Notes: generated from the letters alone by a model not told the origin. 64,000 nt of DNA from Caulobacter sp048541825 (GCF_048541825.1 NZ_CP183332.1:1674001-1738000), one strand, 5' to 3'; counted from the first letter of the stretch, positions 32,850 through 41,964 are shown. Numbers and translations are program-made.

Positions 32850-32864
32850 TTAATCGGATCTTAA
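32850..32864. promoter_or_regulatory. Perfect CtrA box TTAA-N7-TTAA
   Basis: TTAA at 32850-32853 and TTAA at 32861-32864, exact consensus spacing. It lies between the candidate small RNA (minus) and the PIMT-rsaFb side (plus). An overlapping octamer on the minus strand, TTAACCAT (32846-32853), is also a CtrA half-site. Confidence 0.65.
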
Positions 32865-32985
32865 TTTCAGGCGCAGCCAAAAGGTCGCAGCCCATCGTTC
32901 CGCGCCTTTGCAAGCGTTCGCATTGCCTTGGGGGGAGGGGCGGACCTATAAGCGGCTCGAACATCTAGTCCGACCGAGGGATTCC

Positions 32986-33558
32986 ATGAGCACCGATTTC
33001 GCCGCCGCGCGGCTGAACATGGTGGAAAGCCAGATCCGCACCGCCGACGTCACCGACCTGCCCTTGCAGGACGCGCTGCGCGTGGTCGCCCGCGAGGCTG
33101 TGGTCCCGGCTGGCAAGGCCTACCTGGCCTATGCCGACGCCGAGGTCGAATATGCGCCTGGCCGCTGGCTGCTGCGCCCGCGGGACGTGGGCAAGCTGTT
33201 GCAATTTCTCAAGCCCCGCGCGGGTGAGAAGGCCTTGGCCATCGCTGCGCCCTATGCGGCGGCGGTGCTTGAGGCGATGGGGCTTTCGGTCACCCGTCTG
33301 GATGGCGACGATCTGACCAGTCCGGCCGGCTTTGGCTATGACGTGATCATTTGCGAAGGCGCCGTCGGCGCGGCTCCGGTCGGCTGGACCAAGGCCCTGG
33401 CGATCGGCGGCCGTCTGGGCGTTGTCGAACGGCGAGGCCCCGTGGGGCAGGCGACGATCTACGTGCACGCCGAGGAAGGCGTGGGCCGCCGCAACGTGTT
33501 CGACTCGACCCCGCCCGTGCTGGCGGGGTTTTCCGCCGAGCCCGGTTTCGCCTTCTAG
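32986..33558 (+). CDS. PIMT-family protein with degenerate SAM-binding motif
   Basis: 190 residues related to protein-L-isoaspartate O-methyltransferase: ARLNMVESQIRTADVTD at the N-terminus matches the family start (often followed by R-x-V). Motif I, normally close to GTGSGY, reads LAIAAPYAAAVLEAMG, so the glycine loop for S-adenosylmethionine is gone, and the protein is about 30 residues shorter than active PIMT. It is probably not a methyltransferase. It lies directly before the TolC-type gene, an arrangement I recall from other alphaproteobacteria. Confidence 0.8.
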   Translation: MSTDFAAARLNMVESQIRTADVTDLPLQDALRVVAREAVVPAGKAYLAYADAEVEYAPGRWLLRPRDVGKLLQFLKPRAGEKALAIAAPYAAAVLEAMGLSVTRLDGDDLTSPAGFGYDVIICEGAVGAAPVGWTKALAIGGRLGVVERRGPVGQATIYVHAEEGVGRRNVFDSTPPVLAGFSAEPGFAF

Positions 33559-33581
33559 CTCGAACCGGGCGGGGTCTTTTT
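33540..33581 (+). terminator. Terminator overlapping the PIMT-like stop
   Basis: GCCCGGTT (33540-33547) pairs with AACCGGGC (33563-33570), followed by GGGGTCTTTTT. The stop codon is in the loop. Confidence 0.65.
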
Positions 33582-33709
33582 CGTTGCGGAAACATGCGCG
33601 CAACGTGAGCGTGAAAAAAGCTTAACTGGCGGCCGGTGGCGCTCAGCCCTACACGCGATCATATGTTAAGTGCGGGCGCGAGCTTCGCGTGTCTTGGGGA
33701 TAGAACTTG

Positions 33710-35146
33710 ATGTCGAATAGCCGCCGGGCCGGATTGTTGGCCGCCGCTTGCAGCTTGGGCCTGATGGCCGGCTTCGTGTCCGCCGCCCAGGCCGAGACGC
33801 TGACCAACGCTATCGCCCTGGCGTATCAGACCAATCCCACGCTGCAGCAACAGCGCGCCGCCCAGCGCGCCACCGACGAAAGCGTCGTGCAAGCCAAAAC
33901 CGCTTTCAGGCCGACGGCCAGCCTCTCGGCTGACGTGAACGGGTCGCAGAGCGAGCCCAGCGGCGGTACGCGCATCGAGAACTCGGGCAGCGGCGCGACC
34001 CTGTCGATCAGCCAGGCGCTCTATACCGGCGGCAAGGCCAGCGCCAACCTGACTGCGGCGGAAGCCGATGTCATGGCGTCCCGCGAAGGCCTTCGCAACA
34101 TCGAGCAGAACGTCCTGATCGGCGTGATCCAGGCCTATATCGATGTTCGGCGTGACCAGGAGCGCCTGCGTATCTCGCAAGAGAATGTCGAGGTGCTGGG
34201 TCGACAGTTGGAGGAATCCAACGCCCGCTTCGAAGTGGGCGAGATCACCCGCACCGACGTCGCCCAGTCGCAGGCGCGCCGCGCGGCGGCCCAGGCCGCG
34301 CTGAGCTCGGCCCAGGCCCAGCTTTCCATCAGCCGCGCCAGCTATGCGGCGATCGTCGGCCAGAACCCGACCGATCTGGTCGCCGAGCCCTCGCTGGCCG
34401 CCTTGCTGCCGCCGACGGTGGAGCAGGCCTTCGACGCCGCCGAAAACAACAATCCGCAAGTTGCCGCCGCCCGTTTCAACGAACGGGCTGCAGCGGCCCG
34501 CGTCGCGTCGGCCCGCGCCTCGCGCCGTCCGACCGTGTCGGCCCGTGCTTCGCTGGGCTACGACGCCAGCGAGACCAATGGTCGTGGCGACCAGTTCGGC
34601 GACTATGACCGTCAGGTGACCGGGGCCGTCAGCGCATCGATCCCGCTGTTCACGGGCGGTCTGATTTCCTCTCAGGTCCGCGCCGCCGCCGAGCGCGAAA
34701 ACGCCGCTCGCATCGCCGTGGAGGGCGCAAAGCGCGCCGCCCTGCAGTCGGTGTCGAACGCCTGGAGCAATCTGTTGGCGTCACGCTCGAACCTGGTTTC
34801 GAACGAGGAGCAGGTCCGGGCCGCCCGTATCGCCTTCGAAGGCGTTCGCCAGGAGCAGCAGGTGGGCCTGCGCACCACGCTGGACGTCCTCAACGCCCAG
34901 CAGGAACTGCGCTCGGCCGAGCTGGCCCTGGTCTCGGCCCGTCGCGATGAGTACCTCGCCAGCGCCGCCGTGCTGCAGGCCATGGGCGCGCTCGACATCG
35001 CCGCACTGGCCCCGGACGTCGCCCGCTATGATCCCAAGACGTCCTACAACCGCGTCAACCACGCCCTGGGTTGGGTGCCGTGGGAGCCGGTGGTGCAGGT
35101 GATCGACAAGGTCGGAGCGCCCTCCACAAAGCCGTCCTCGAAATAA
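33710..35146 (+). CDS. rsaFb: TolC-family outer membrane channel, RsaFb-like
   Basis: 478 residues; signal peptide (about 1-28, ending SAAQA) then the two TolC repeats, each with a long coiled-coil (about 130-230 and 340-430) and amphipathic strands (SISQALYTGGKASANL, ASIPLFTGGLISSQV). Forms the outer membrane duct of type I secretion and efflux. In C. crescentus the gene next to popZ is rsaFb, one of two TolC proteins that export the S-layer protein RsaA; the neighbour order is the same here. The ATG at 33710 is preferred to a TTG three bases earlier. Confidence 0.85.
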   Translation: MSNSRRAGLLAAACSLGLMAGFVSAAQAETLTNAIALAYQTNPTLQQQRAAQRATDESVVQAKTAFRPTASLSADVNGSQSEPSGGTRIENSGSGATLSISQALYTGGKASANLTAAEADVMASREGLRNIEQNVLIGVIQAYIDVRRDQERLRISQENVEVLGRQLEESNARFEVGEITRTDVAQSQARRAAAQAALSSAQAQLSISRASYAAIVGQNPTDLVAEPSLAALLPPTVEQAFDAAENNNPQVAAARFNERAAAARVASARASRRPTVSARASLGYDASETNGRGDQFGDYDRQVTGAVSASIPLFTGGLISSQVRAAAERENAARIAVEGAKRAALQSVSNAWSNLLASRSNLVSNEEQVRAARIAFEGVRQEQQVGLRTTLDVLNAQQELRSAELALVSARRDEYLASAAVLQAMGALDIAALAPDVARYDPKTSYNRVNHALGWVPWEPVVQVIDKVGAPSTKPSSK

Positions 35147-35276
35147 GCCTCGCCGCGTCGATTTCGCCCACCTGCGATCCTTGCGCTTGCTTAAGCCGCG
35201 CAAGTCTGCACCATCGGGGGTAAGCGCCCCTTGGGGTGCGCAAGGATTCGTACCTCTTTACCGACGGCCCCCGCAC

Positions 35277-35798
35277 ATGTCCGACCAGAGCTCCCAAGAA
35301 CCGACAATGGAGGAGATCCTCGCCTCCATCCGGCGCATCATCTCCGAAGATGACGCTCCGGCGGAGCCCGAGGTCCCAGCGCCGGCTCCCGCGCCTGCCC
35401 CTGTACCCGAGCCTGAGTATCAGGAGCCGGTTGAGGACGACGTGCTGGACCTGACCGATCCGATCCCGCCCGAGCCGGTCGAGAGTGTCGGCGACCTGGA
35501 CGTCTATTCGCCGCCTGCGCCCGAGCCGGAACCCGTCTACACGCCGCCCGCTCCGGCGTTCAATCGCGACGAGGTTGCCGACAACCTGGTCGGCGATCAC
35601 GCCGCCGGTCTGGCCGCCAGCGCGTTCGGCAGCCTGAGCTCGGCCCTGCTGATGCCCAAGGACGGTCGCACCCTGGAAGACGTCGTGCGCGAACTGCTGC
35701 GCCCGCTGCTCAAGGAATGGCTGGACCAGAACCTGCCGCGCATCGTCGAGGCCAAGGTCGAGGAAGAAGTCCACCGCATCGCGCGCGGTCGCGGCTAA
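35277..35798 (+). CDS. popZ: PopZ, polar organising protein
   Basis: 173 residues. N-terminal MSDQSSQEPTMEEILASIRR is the partner-binding helix region; a Pro/Glu-rich acidic linker (about 28-100) follows; the C-terminal oligomerisation helices include SSALLMPKDGRTLEDVVREL and LLKEWLDQNLPRIVEAKVEE. PopZ self-assembles at cell poles and anchors ParB-parS and signalling proteins. The helices match C. crescentus PopZ almost exactly while the linker differs, as expected for a related species. Confidence 0.97.
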   Translation: MSDQSSQEPTMEEILASIRRIISEDDAPAEPEVPAPAPAPAPVPEPEYQEPVEDDVLDLTDPIPPEPVESVGDLDVYSPPAPEPEPVYTPPAPAFNRDEVADNLVGDHAAGLAASAFGSLSSALLMPKDGRTLEDVVRELLRPLLKEWLDQNLPRIVEAKVEEEVHRIARGRG

Positions 35799-35948
35799 AA
35801 TCGGGTCGCGCCCTGGCCTTGGCCGGGCGCGAACCTCTAAACCTGAAGAGGCGGTCGCTGTGGCGGCCGCCTTTTTCCGTTCAAATTGTTCCTGAATCCA
35901 GGTCGCCCGGTTTCGCGCGGCGGCCGCAGATGGCATACCCGCACCGCC

Positions 35949-38669
35949 ATGCTTGACAAGACCTTCGATCCCAAAGCCGTTGAACCCCGCCTGTACGCCG
36001 CCTGGGAGGCCTCCGGGGCCTTCAAGCCCAGCGAGGACCCGAACGCCGAGCCGTTCGTGATCGTCATCCCGCCACCCAATGTGACGGGCTCGCTGCACAT
36101 CGGCCACGCGCTGAACAACACGCTGCAGGACGTGATGACGCGCTTCCACCGCATGCGCGGCAAGGCCGCCCTGTGGCTGCCGGGCACCGACCATGCGGGC
36201 ATCGCCACCCAGATGGTGGTCGAGCGTCAGCTGGCGGCCGCCGGCAATGTGGGTCGCCGCGACATGGGCCGCGAGGCTTTTGTCGAGAAGATCTGGGAAT
36301 GGAAGGCCGAAAGCGGCGGCACGATCGTCAATCAGCTGCGCCGCCTGGGCGCCAGCTGCGACTGGTCGCGGGAACGCTTCACCCTGGACGAGGGCCTGTC
36401 GGCCGCCGTCCGCAAGGTGTTCGTCCAGCTGTACAAACAGAACCTGCTCTATCGCGACAAGCGCCTGGTCAATTGGGACCCGCAGTTCCAGACCGCCATC
36501 TCTGACCTCGAGGTCGAGCAGAAGGAGGTCGACGGGCACTACTGGCACTTCGCCTATCCGCTGGCTGACGGCGTCACCTATCAGCACCCCATCGCCTTCG
36601 ACGACGAGGGCAAGGCGACGGAGAACGAGACCCGCGACTATATCGTCGTGGCCACCACCCGTCCCGAGACCATGCTGGGCGACACCGGCGTCGCGGTTCA
36701 TCCGACCGATGAGCGCTACAAGGACCTGGTCGGCAAGTTCGTGACCCTGCCGATCGTCGGCCGTCGCATCCCGATCGTCGCCGACGACTATGCCGACCCG
36801 ACCAAGGGTTCCGGCGCGGTGAAGATCACCCCGGCCCATGACTTCAACGACTTTGGCGTTGGCAAGCGGGCAGGGCTGGAAGTCATCAACATCCTGACCG
36901 TCGAGGCCAAGCTCAATGACAGCGTTCCGGCCGACTATGTCGGCCTGGACCGCTTCGTCGCGCGCAAGGCCATCGTCGCCCGCGCCGAGGAAGAGGGCTG
37001 GCTCAAGGAGATCGAGAAGACCAAGCACATGGTCCCGCACGGCGACCGTTCGGGCGTGGTCATCGAGCCCTTCCTGACCGACCAGTGGTACGTCGACGCC
37101 AAGACCCTGGCCCAGCCGGCCCTGAAGGCCGTCGAGAACGGCGACACCGTTTTCGAGCCCAGGCACTGGGAAAAGACCTATTTCGACTGGCTGCGCAACA
37201 TCGAGCCCTGGTGCGTCTCGCGTCAGCTCTGGTGGGGCCACCGGATCCCGGCGTGGTTTGGTCCTGACGGCCACATCTTCGTCGAGGAGACCGAGGAAGA
37301 AGCGATCGCCGCCGCCACGGCGCACTATGGCTCGCCCACGGAACTCAAGCGCGACGAAGACGTCCTCGACACCTGGTTCTCGTCGGCCCTGTGGCCGTTC
37401 TCGACCCTGGGCTGGCCGGAAAAGACCGAGGACCTGGCCCGCTTCTACCCGACCAGCACCCTGGTCACCGGCTTCGACATCATCTTCTTCTGGGTCGCCC
37501 GGATGATGATGATGGGCATCCACTTCATGGGCGAAGTCCCGTTCAAGCAGGTGTTCATCAACGCCCTCGTCCGTGACGAGAAGGGCGCCAAGATGAGCAA
37601 GTCCAAGGGCAATGTGATGGACCCGCTGGTCCTGATCGACGAGCTGGGCTGCGACGCGGTGCGCTTCACCATGACGGCGATGTCGGGCCAGGCCCGCGAC
37701 ATCAAGCTGAGCAAGCAACGCATCGAAGGCTATCGCAACTTCGGCACCAAGCTGTGGAACGCCTCGCGTTTCGCCCAGATGAACGAGTGCGTCCGCGTCG
37801 AGGGCTTCGATCCCGCGACTGTGCAGCAGCCGATCAACAGGTGGATCCGCGGCGAGACGGTCAAGACCGTCGCCGAGGTGACGCGCGCCCTTGAGGCACC
37901 GGCCTTCGATGCGGCGGCCAGCGCGCTCTACAAGTTCATCTGGAACGTGTTCTGCGACTGGTATCTGGAACTGGCCAAGCCGATCCTCAATGGCGATGAC
38001 GCCGCCGCCAAGGCCGAGACTCGCGCCACGGCCGCCTGGGCCCTGGATGTGATCCTCAAGCTCCTGCACCCGGTGATGCCGTTCATAACCGAGGAGCTGT
38101 GGGACAAGACCGCCGAGTTCGGCGCGCCGCGCGACGGCATGCTGATCGTCGAAAAGTGGCCGGAGCTTCCGGAAAGCTGGATCGACGCCGACGCCGAGGC
38201 CGAGATCGGCTGGCTGGTCGACACCGTCAGCGAGATCCGCTCGGTCCGCGCCGAGATGAACGTGCCGCCCGGCGCCAAGCCGCCGCTGACCCTGATCGGC
38301 GCCAGTGCCGAAACCAAGGCCCGCCTGGCCCGTCACCGCGATCTGCTGCTGACCCTGGCCCGCCTGGACAGCGCCCGCGAGGCCGACGCCCCGCCGACCG
38401 GCGCCGTGCCCTTCGTGCTGGGCGAGGCGACTGGCGCCCTGGCCATCGCGGAGTTCATCGATCTGGCGGCCGAAAAGGCCCGCCTGACCAAGGAGATCGC
38501 CGGCCACGCCGTCGATATCGACAAGGCCGCCAAGAAGCTGGGCAATCCCGACTTCCTGGCTCGCGCCAAGGAAGAGGCGATTACCGAAAACCGCGAACGC
38601 CTCGCCGAAGCCGAGGCCGCCAAGGCCAAGCTGGAAGCGGCCCTCTCGCGGCTGGCCGCGGTGGGGTAA
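35949..38669 (+). CDS. valS: Valyl-tRNA synthetase
   Basis: 906 residues, class I synthetase. HIGH motif HIGHALNNTLQDV (about residue 49), editing domain (about 190-350, TTRPETMLGDTGVAV), KMSKS motif KMSKSKGNVMDP (about residue 550), and the C-terminal coiled coil (AEKARLTKEIAGHAVDIDKA onward) special to ValRS. The ATG at 35949 gives the normal N-terminus (MLDKTFDPKAVEPRLYAAWE). It follows popZ by about 150 bases. Confidence 0.97.
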   Translation: MLDKTFDPKAVEPRLYAAWEASGAFKPSEDPNAEPFVIVIPPPNVTGSLHIGHALNNTLQDVMTRFHRMRGKAALWLPGTDHAGIATQMVVERQLAAAGNVGRRDMGREAFVEKIWEWKAESGGTIVNQLRRLGASCDWSRERFTLDEGLSAAVRKVFVQLYKQNLLYRDKRLVNWDPQFQTAISDLEVEQKEVDGHYWHFAYPLADGVTYQHPIAFDDEGKATENETRDYIVVATTRPETMLGDTGVAVHPTDERYKDLVGKFVTLPIVGRRIPIVADDYADPTKGSGAVKITPAHDFNDFGVGKRAGLEVINILTVEAKLNDSVPADYVGLDRFVARKAIVARAEEEGWLKEIEKTKHMVPHGDRSGVVIEPFLTDQWYVDAKTLAQPALKAVENGDTVFEPRHWEKTYFDWLRNIEPWCVSRQLWWGHRIPAWFGPDGHIFVEETEEEAIAAATAHYGSPTELKRDEDVLDTWFSSALWPFSTLGWPEKTEDLARFYPTSTLVTGFDIIFFWVARMMMMGIHFMGEVPFKQVFINALVRDEKGAKMSKSKGNVMDPLVLIDELGCDAVRFTMTAMSGQARDIKLSKQRIEGYRNFGTKLWNASRFAQMNECVRVEGFDPATVQQPINRWIRGETVKTVAEVTRALEAPAFDAAASALYKFIWNVFCDWYLELAKPILNGDDAAAKAETRATAAWALDVILKLLHPVMPFITEELWDKTAEFGAPRDGMLIVEKWPELPESWIDADAEAEIGWLVDTVSEIRSVRAEMNVPPGAKPPLTLIGASAETKARLARHRDLLLTLARLDSAREADAPPTGAVPFVLGEATGALAIAEFIDLAAEKARLTKEIAGHAVDIDKAAKKLGNPDFLARAKEEAITENRERLAEAEAAKAKLEAALSRLAAVG

Positions 38670-38739
38670 GGGTACAGTCCGACGGCTGCCCTGGTCCTAT
38701 TGATTTGGGGCGGCTCTCAGGCACGGGGCAGGGCGATGG

Positions 38740-39279
38740 CTAGACCATGCCCCTGTGGACCATGTCGAGGCCGACGACCGCCGCAGTGACCACGCTGGAC
38801 ACAGCATAGGCCAGGACGTTGACCTTCCACGACAGCCTCAGATGGCGGCTCGCGATGACGGTGGGGATCAGCAGGACGAGGATGACCGCACTGGGCAGCG
38901 ACCATGGCCCCCAGCCGAGCATGTCACTGATCCGCGCCTCATCGTTCAAGTTGAACACGCTGACGCCCGCCGCCGTTATCCGCATGAAAAGGGCAAAATA
39001 GAGCGCCGCATAGGCGGTCAGGCTTTGCCGCCGCATCACCAACACGAAAGCGCCCAGCGCGATGAGGATGGTGACAGCGGGACCCGCCGCCGACATCAGC
39101 ATGTGGTCTGTCGCCGTCATGGCGGAGCCGGGGACAACACTGTTGATGCCGTAGGACAGCTGGTAGCCGAGCGCGGTCCCCACCAGCCAGTGCGCCGCCT
39201 CGTGTATCAGGTAGGTCGCCACCGCGATGACCGCGAACGCCCCGTAGAAGGTCGCGCCGACACGCTTGCGATCACGCAT
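38740..39279 (-). CDS. Membrane protein with HExxH motif, possible M50-like protease
   Basis: About 179 residues with five predicted membrane segments. The second carries HEAAHW (about residue 26), matching HExxH of intramembrane metalloproteases. A clear second Asp/His ligand motif was not seen, so activity is doubtful. The ATG at 39279 has GGGGGAG nine bases upstream. Convergent with valS. Confidence 0.65.
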   Translation of the reverse strand: MRDRKRVGATFYGAFAVIAVATYLIHEAAHWLVGTALGYQLSYGINSVVPGSAMTATDHMLMSAAGPAVTILIALGAFVLVMRRQSLTAYAALYFALFMRITAAGVSVFNLNDEARISDMLGWGPWSLPSAVILVLLIPTVIASRHLRLSWKVNVLAYAVSSVVTAAVVGLDMVHRGMV

Positions 39280-39549
39280 GACATTTATCTCCCCCTTTCC
39301 GCTCATCGCCTGGCGCTCGGCGAGTGTCGAGTTAAGGTTGAGTCATCCGGCATGCGCGGGCGATCAGGGGTCGAAAGAGATCTAGGCGGTGTGAAAACGT
39401 CGGGTGAGCCCGCCGGCGCGGAGGTGGTGCATGCCCGGCCGACGCCGCAGGCCCCTCCTGACCCGCTTCGCAGCTCGGAAGCGGCAAGCACGGGGATTGG
39501 GCGCAGTTTATCCCCGTCCAAGTCCACAAAAACCTCAACCCAATCAGAC
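39280..39549. other. Gap without a gene, AT-rich end
   Basis: Part of a 0.9-kb stretch between the membrane protein and the acyl-CoA synthetase. Frames present on either strand lack ribosome binding sites and read as chance ORFs. I see no promoter I can name. Confidence 0.4.
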
Positions 39550-39960
39550 CCCTAATAAAAAATCGAGCGCGCCAATCCTCGGCGCTCAAACCTGCCGCAT
39601 AATCAATCTCACCTGAAGGCACGGGGAGGGCGCTCGTACGGCGACCGATGCGGCTGTCAGGTGTGGTCGAGCGGGTAGCGCTCTTCGGGGGTCTTCAGTG
39701 ACCGCCTTGGCGACAGATCTGGACGGGTTCCCTGAAACATCGGGACGAAAACCCAGGCGGCGAGGGTTCGATGAGCGCAACAGGCCTGGGCTGAAATCGC
39801 CCAGGCGGTCCGGAGGAAGCCAATCCTCCGCCCGTCGGGGGCCGAAATCGGGAGCGGGTTAAAACCCCGCGCCTCGATGGCTCATCGGATAACGGCCGCG
39901 CGAAGCGTCTGCCTTCGTCGAAACGGTACTTATTCTGCAAATCATCCGGGCGAGGCCCGG
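39550..39960 (-). ncRNA. Candidate structured RNA region
   Basis: At least seven local stems fall within 39610-39960: 39610-39616/39657-39663; 39726-39730/39748-39752; 39784-39791/39799-39806; 39811-39817/39824-39830; a GCGGG/CCCGC stem at 39854; CGATG/CATCG near 39874; 39946-39951/39955-39960. On the minus strand the stretch ends in a hairpin (GAGCGC / GCGCTC, 39565-39587) followed by GATTTTTTATT, a plausible terminator. No coding frame is convincing. GC-rich DNA forms hairpins by chance, so this is tentative, and the strand rests on the terminator only. Confidence 0.35.
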
Positions 39961-40100
39961 GCGCTTCGCATCCTCCCCATCAACTCAGCGGTCGGGCCGC
40001 GTGAGGCGCGGCTTCATGCCCATGAACCGGCTTTCAGAGAACGCAGGAACGCGGACGTTCCCTTCCGGAAGTCTTATAACTTATCATTGTTCCCTTACGT

Positions 40101-40115
40101 TCGAACGGACGTTTG
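40101..40115. promoter_or_regulatory. 15-base motif shared with the acyl-CoA dehydrogenase leader
   Basis: TCGAACGGACGTTTG, exact reverse complement of 24548-24562. Here it extends into a near-dyad ACGTTCGA/ACGGACGT (40097-40112), as a TetR-type operator would. Upstream of the acyl-CoA synthetase start by 78 bases. Confidence 0.6.
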
Positions 40116-40192
40116 CATCGCGTCGCCCGCTGTGCTTTCTCGCTACCGAACGCGCTCATTGAATAAGGCGCGACCACACCGGGAGAGTAACG

Positions 40193-41944
40193 ATGACCCA
40201 GGCCACCCCCACTTCCATCCCGTGGCCCGCCATGTCGGTTCAGCAGGCCTACGCCATGATCACCCAGCCGGGCACGGCGGGGGAGATGGAAGAGATCGAG
40301 ATTCGCGGCGTGAACACCCGGGTCTGGAAGAACGCTCCGCCGACCCTGCGCGACACCCTGGTCCTGGGCCGCGCCCATGGCGAGAAGATCTTCATGGTGC
40401 ATGAGGACGAGCGGGTCAGCTTTGAAGCCTTCTACCGCGCCGCCACCGTGTTCGCCGCTGAACTGACCGCCAAGGGCGTGCAGAAGGGCGACCGCGTCGC
40501 CATCGTCATGCGCAACCTGCCCGAATGGCCGGTGGCCTTCTACGGCGCCCTGTCGATCGGCGCGATCGTCACGCCGCTGAACGCCTGGTGGACGGGTGCG
40601 GAGCTGGAATATGGCCTGCTGGATTCCGGCGCCAAGACCCTGGTGGTCGATGTCGAGCGCTATGAGCGCCTGACCGAACACCTGCACAACTGCCCAGACC
40701 TCAAGAGCGTCTATGTGAGCCGCTCGCCCGAAGAGATCAGCCACCCCTCCGTGACGCATATAGAGGCGGTGATCGGCAGCCCGAATGACTGGGCCGCCCT
40801 TGAAGAGAAGCCCCTTTCGACCGTGCCGCTGACGGCCGATGACGACGCGACCATCTTCTACACGTCGGGCACGACGGGGAAGCCCAAGGGCGCCATCGGG
40901 ACCCATCGCAACGTCAACAGCAACATCTTCGCCGCCGCGGCCGCCGGCGCGCGCAGCTTCCTGCGCCGTGGCGAGGCGCCGCCCGAGCCCGATCCCACCG
41001 GTCCACAGCGCGGCTCGCTGATCTCGGTGCCGTTCTTCCACGCCACCGGCTGTTTCGCTGTGCTGAACCCCTCGCTGTTCGGCGGCGCCAAGCTGGCCAT
41101 GATCCGCAAGTGGGATCCCGACAAGGCCATGCAGTTGATCGAGGACGAACGCCTGACCCAGATTGGCGGCGTGCCCACCATCGCCTGGCAGATCATCGAG
41201 CATCCCAATCGCGCCAACTATGATCTGTCGTCCGTCGAGTCGGTGTCCTACGGCGGCGCACCGTCGGCTCCGGAGCTGGTGCGCAAGATCAAGGAAGTCT
41301 GGCCCACGGCCGCTCCGGGCAATGGCTGGGGCATGACCGAGACCTCGGCCACCGCCACCAGCAACTCGGCCGAAGACTATGAAAATCGTCCCGACAGCTG
41401 CGGCCCGGCCGTGCCGGTCACCGACCTGAAGATCATGACCGTCGAGGAGCCGCATCGCGAGCTGCCGATCGGCGAGGTGGGCGAGCTGTGGTGCCGCGGC
41501 CCGCAGGTCGTGCGTGGCTACTGGAACAAGCCGGAAGCCACCGCTCAGACCTTTGTCGACGGCTGGGTGAAGACCGGCGATCTGGCGCGCCTCGACGCCG
41601 AGGGCTTCTGCTTCATCATCGACCGCGCCAAGGACATGCTGATCCGGGGCGGCGAGAACATCTACTGCATCGAGGTCGAGAACTGCCTTTACGATCACCC
41701 TGCGGTGATGGACGCGGCCCTGGTCGGCATAGAGCACAAGACCCTGGGCGAAGAGCCGGCGGCCGTGGTCACCCTCAAGCCCGGCGCCCACGCCACCGAG
41801 GCCGAGCTGCGCGCCTTTGTCGCCGAACGCCTTGCGGCCTTCAAGGTGCCGGTCAAGGTGGTGTTCTGGCACGAGACCTTGCCCCGCAACGCCAATGGCA
41901 AGATCATGAAGAACGAACTCAAGAAGGTGTTTGTCGAGGGCTAG
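40193..41944 (+). CDS. Long-chain acyl-CoA synthetase (class I adenylate-forming enzyme)
   Basis: 583 residues. AMP-binding P-loop motif FYTSGTTGKPKGAIGTH (about 222-238), GWGMTETSA (about 380), the hinge region KTGDLARLDAEGFCFIIDRAKDMLIRGGENI, and the C-terminal catalytic Lys in NANGKIMKNELKK. Activates fatty acids to acyl-CoA with ATP. GGGAGAG lies before the ATG. It shares an operator-like motif with the acyl-CoA dehydrogenase pair. A small DUF1801-type gene follows by 20 bases. Confidence 0.9.
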   Translation: MTQATPTSIPWPAMSVQQAYAMITQPGTAGEMEEIEIRGVNTRVWKNAPPTLRDTLVLGRAHGEKIFMVHEDERVSFEAFYRAATVFAAELTAKGVQKGDRVAIVMRNLPEWPVAFYGALSIGAIVTPLNAWWTGAELEYGLLDSGAKTLVVDVERYERLTEHLHNCPDLKSVYVSRSPEEISHPSVTHIEAVIGSPNDWAALEEKPLSTVPLTADDDATIFYTSGTTGKPKGAIGTHRNVNSNIFAAAAAGARSFLRRGEAPPEPDPTGPQRGSLISVPFFHATGCFAVLNPSLFGGAKLAMIRKWDPDKAMQLIEDERLTQIGGVPTIAWQIIEHPNRANYDLSSVESVSYGGAPSAPELVRKIKEVWPTAAPGNGWGMTETSATATSNSAEDYENRPDSCGPAVPVTDLKIMTVEEPHRELPIGEVGELWCRGPQVVRGYWNKPEATAQTFVDGWVKTGDLARLDAEGFCFIIDRAKDMLIRGGENIYCIEVENCLYDHPAVMDAALVGIEHKTLGEEPAAVVTLKPGAHATEAELRAFVAERLAAFKVPVKVVFWHETLPRNANGKIMKNELKKVFVEG

Positions 41945-41964
41945 AACCCTCTGCGGAGGCGACC

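Noticed and set aside
35210..35245. Short hairpin GCGCCCC/GGGGTGCGC before popZ
   Set aside because: Loop too tight and stem too short to support a terminator or switch.
35055..38507. A 1150-codon open frame on the minus strand
   Set aside because: It lies antisense to popZ and valS, both certain genes; it has a low-complexity His/Arg/Asp/Gly-rich translation typical of the shadow of a GC-rich gene.
39695..39940. Minus-strand frame of 81 codons in the geneless stretch
   Set aside because: No ribosome binding site, Arg/Pro-rich translation without family features; overlaps the hairpin cluster.
39600..39960. Permuted tmRNA, RNase P RNA or a cobalamin riboswitch
   Set aside because: I looked for a tag frame, the GAGGAAAGTCCGG core and the cobalamin box and found none of them.
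40087..40104. GTTC-N6-GTTC resembling a LexA box
   Set aside because: Spacing is six, not the seven needed by alphaproteobacterial LexA; the overlap with the fatty-acid motif explains it better.
39877..40404. Plus-strand frame of 175 codons running into the acyl-CoA synthetase
   Set aside because: Out of frame with the synthetase, overlaps its certain start and the shared operator motif; no ribosome binding site.
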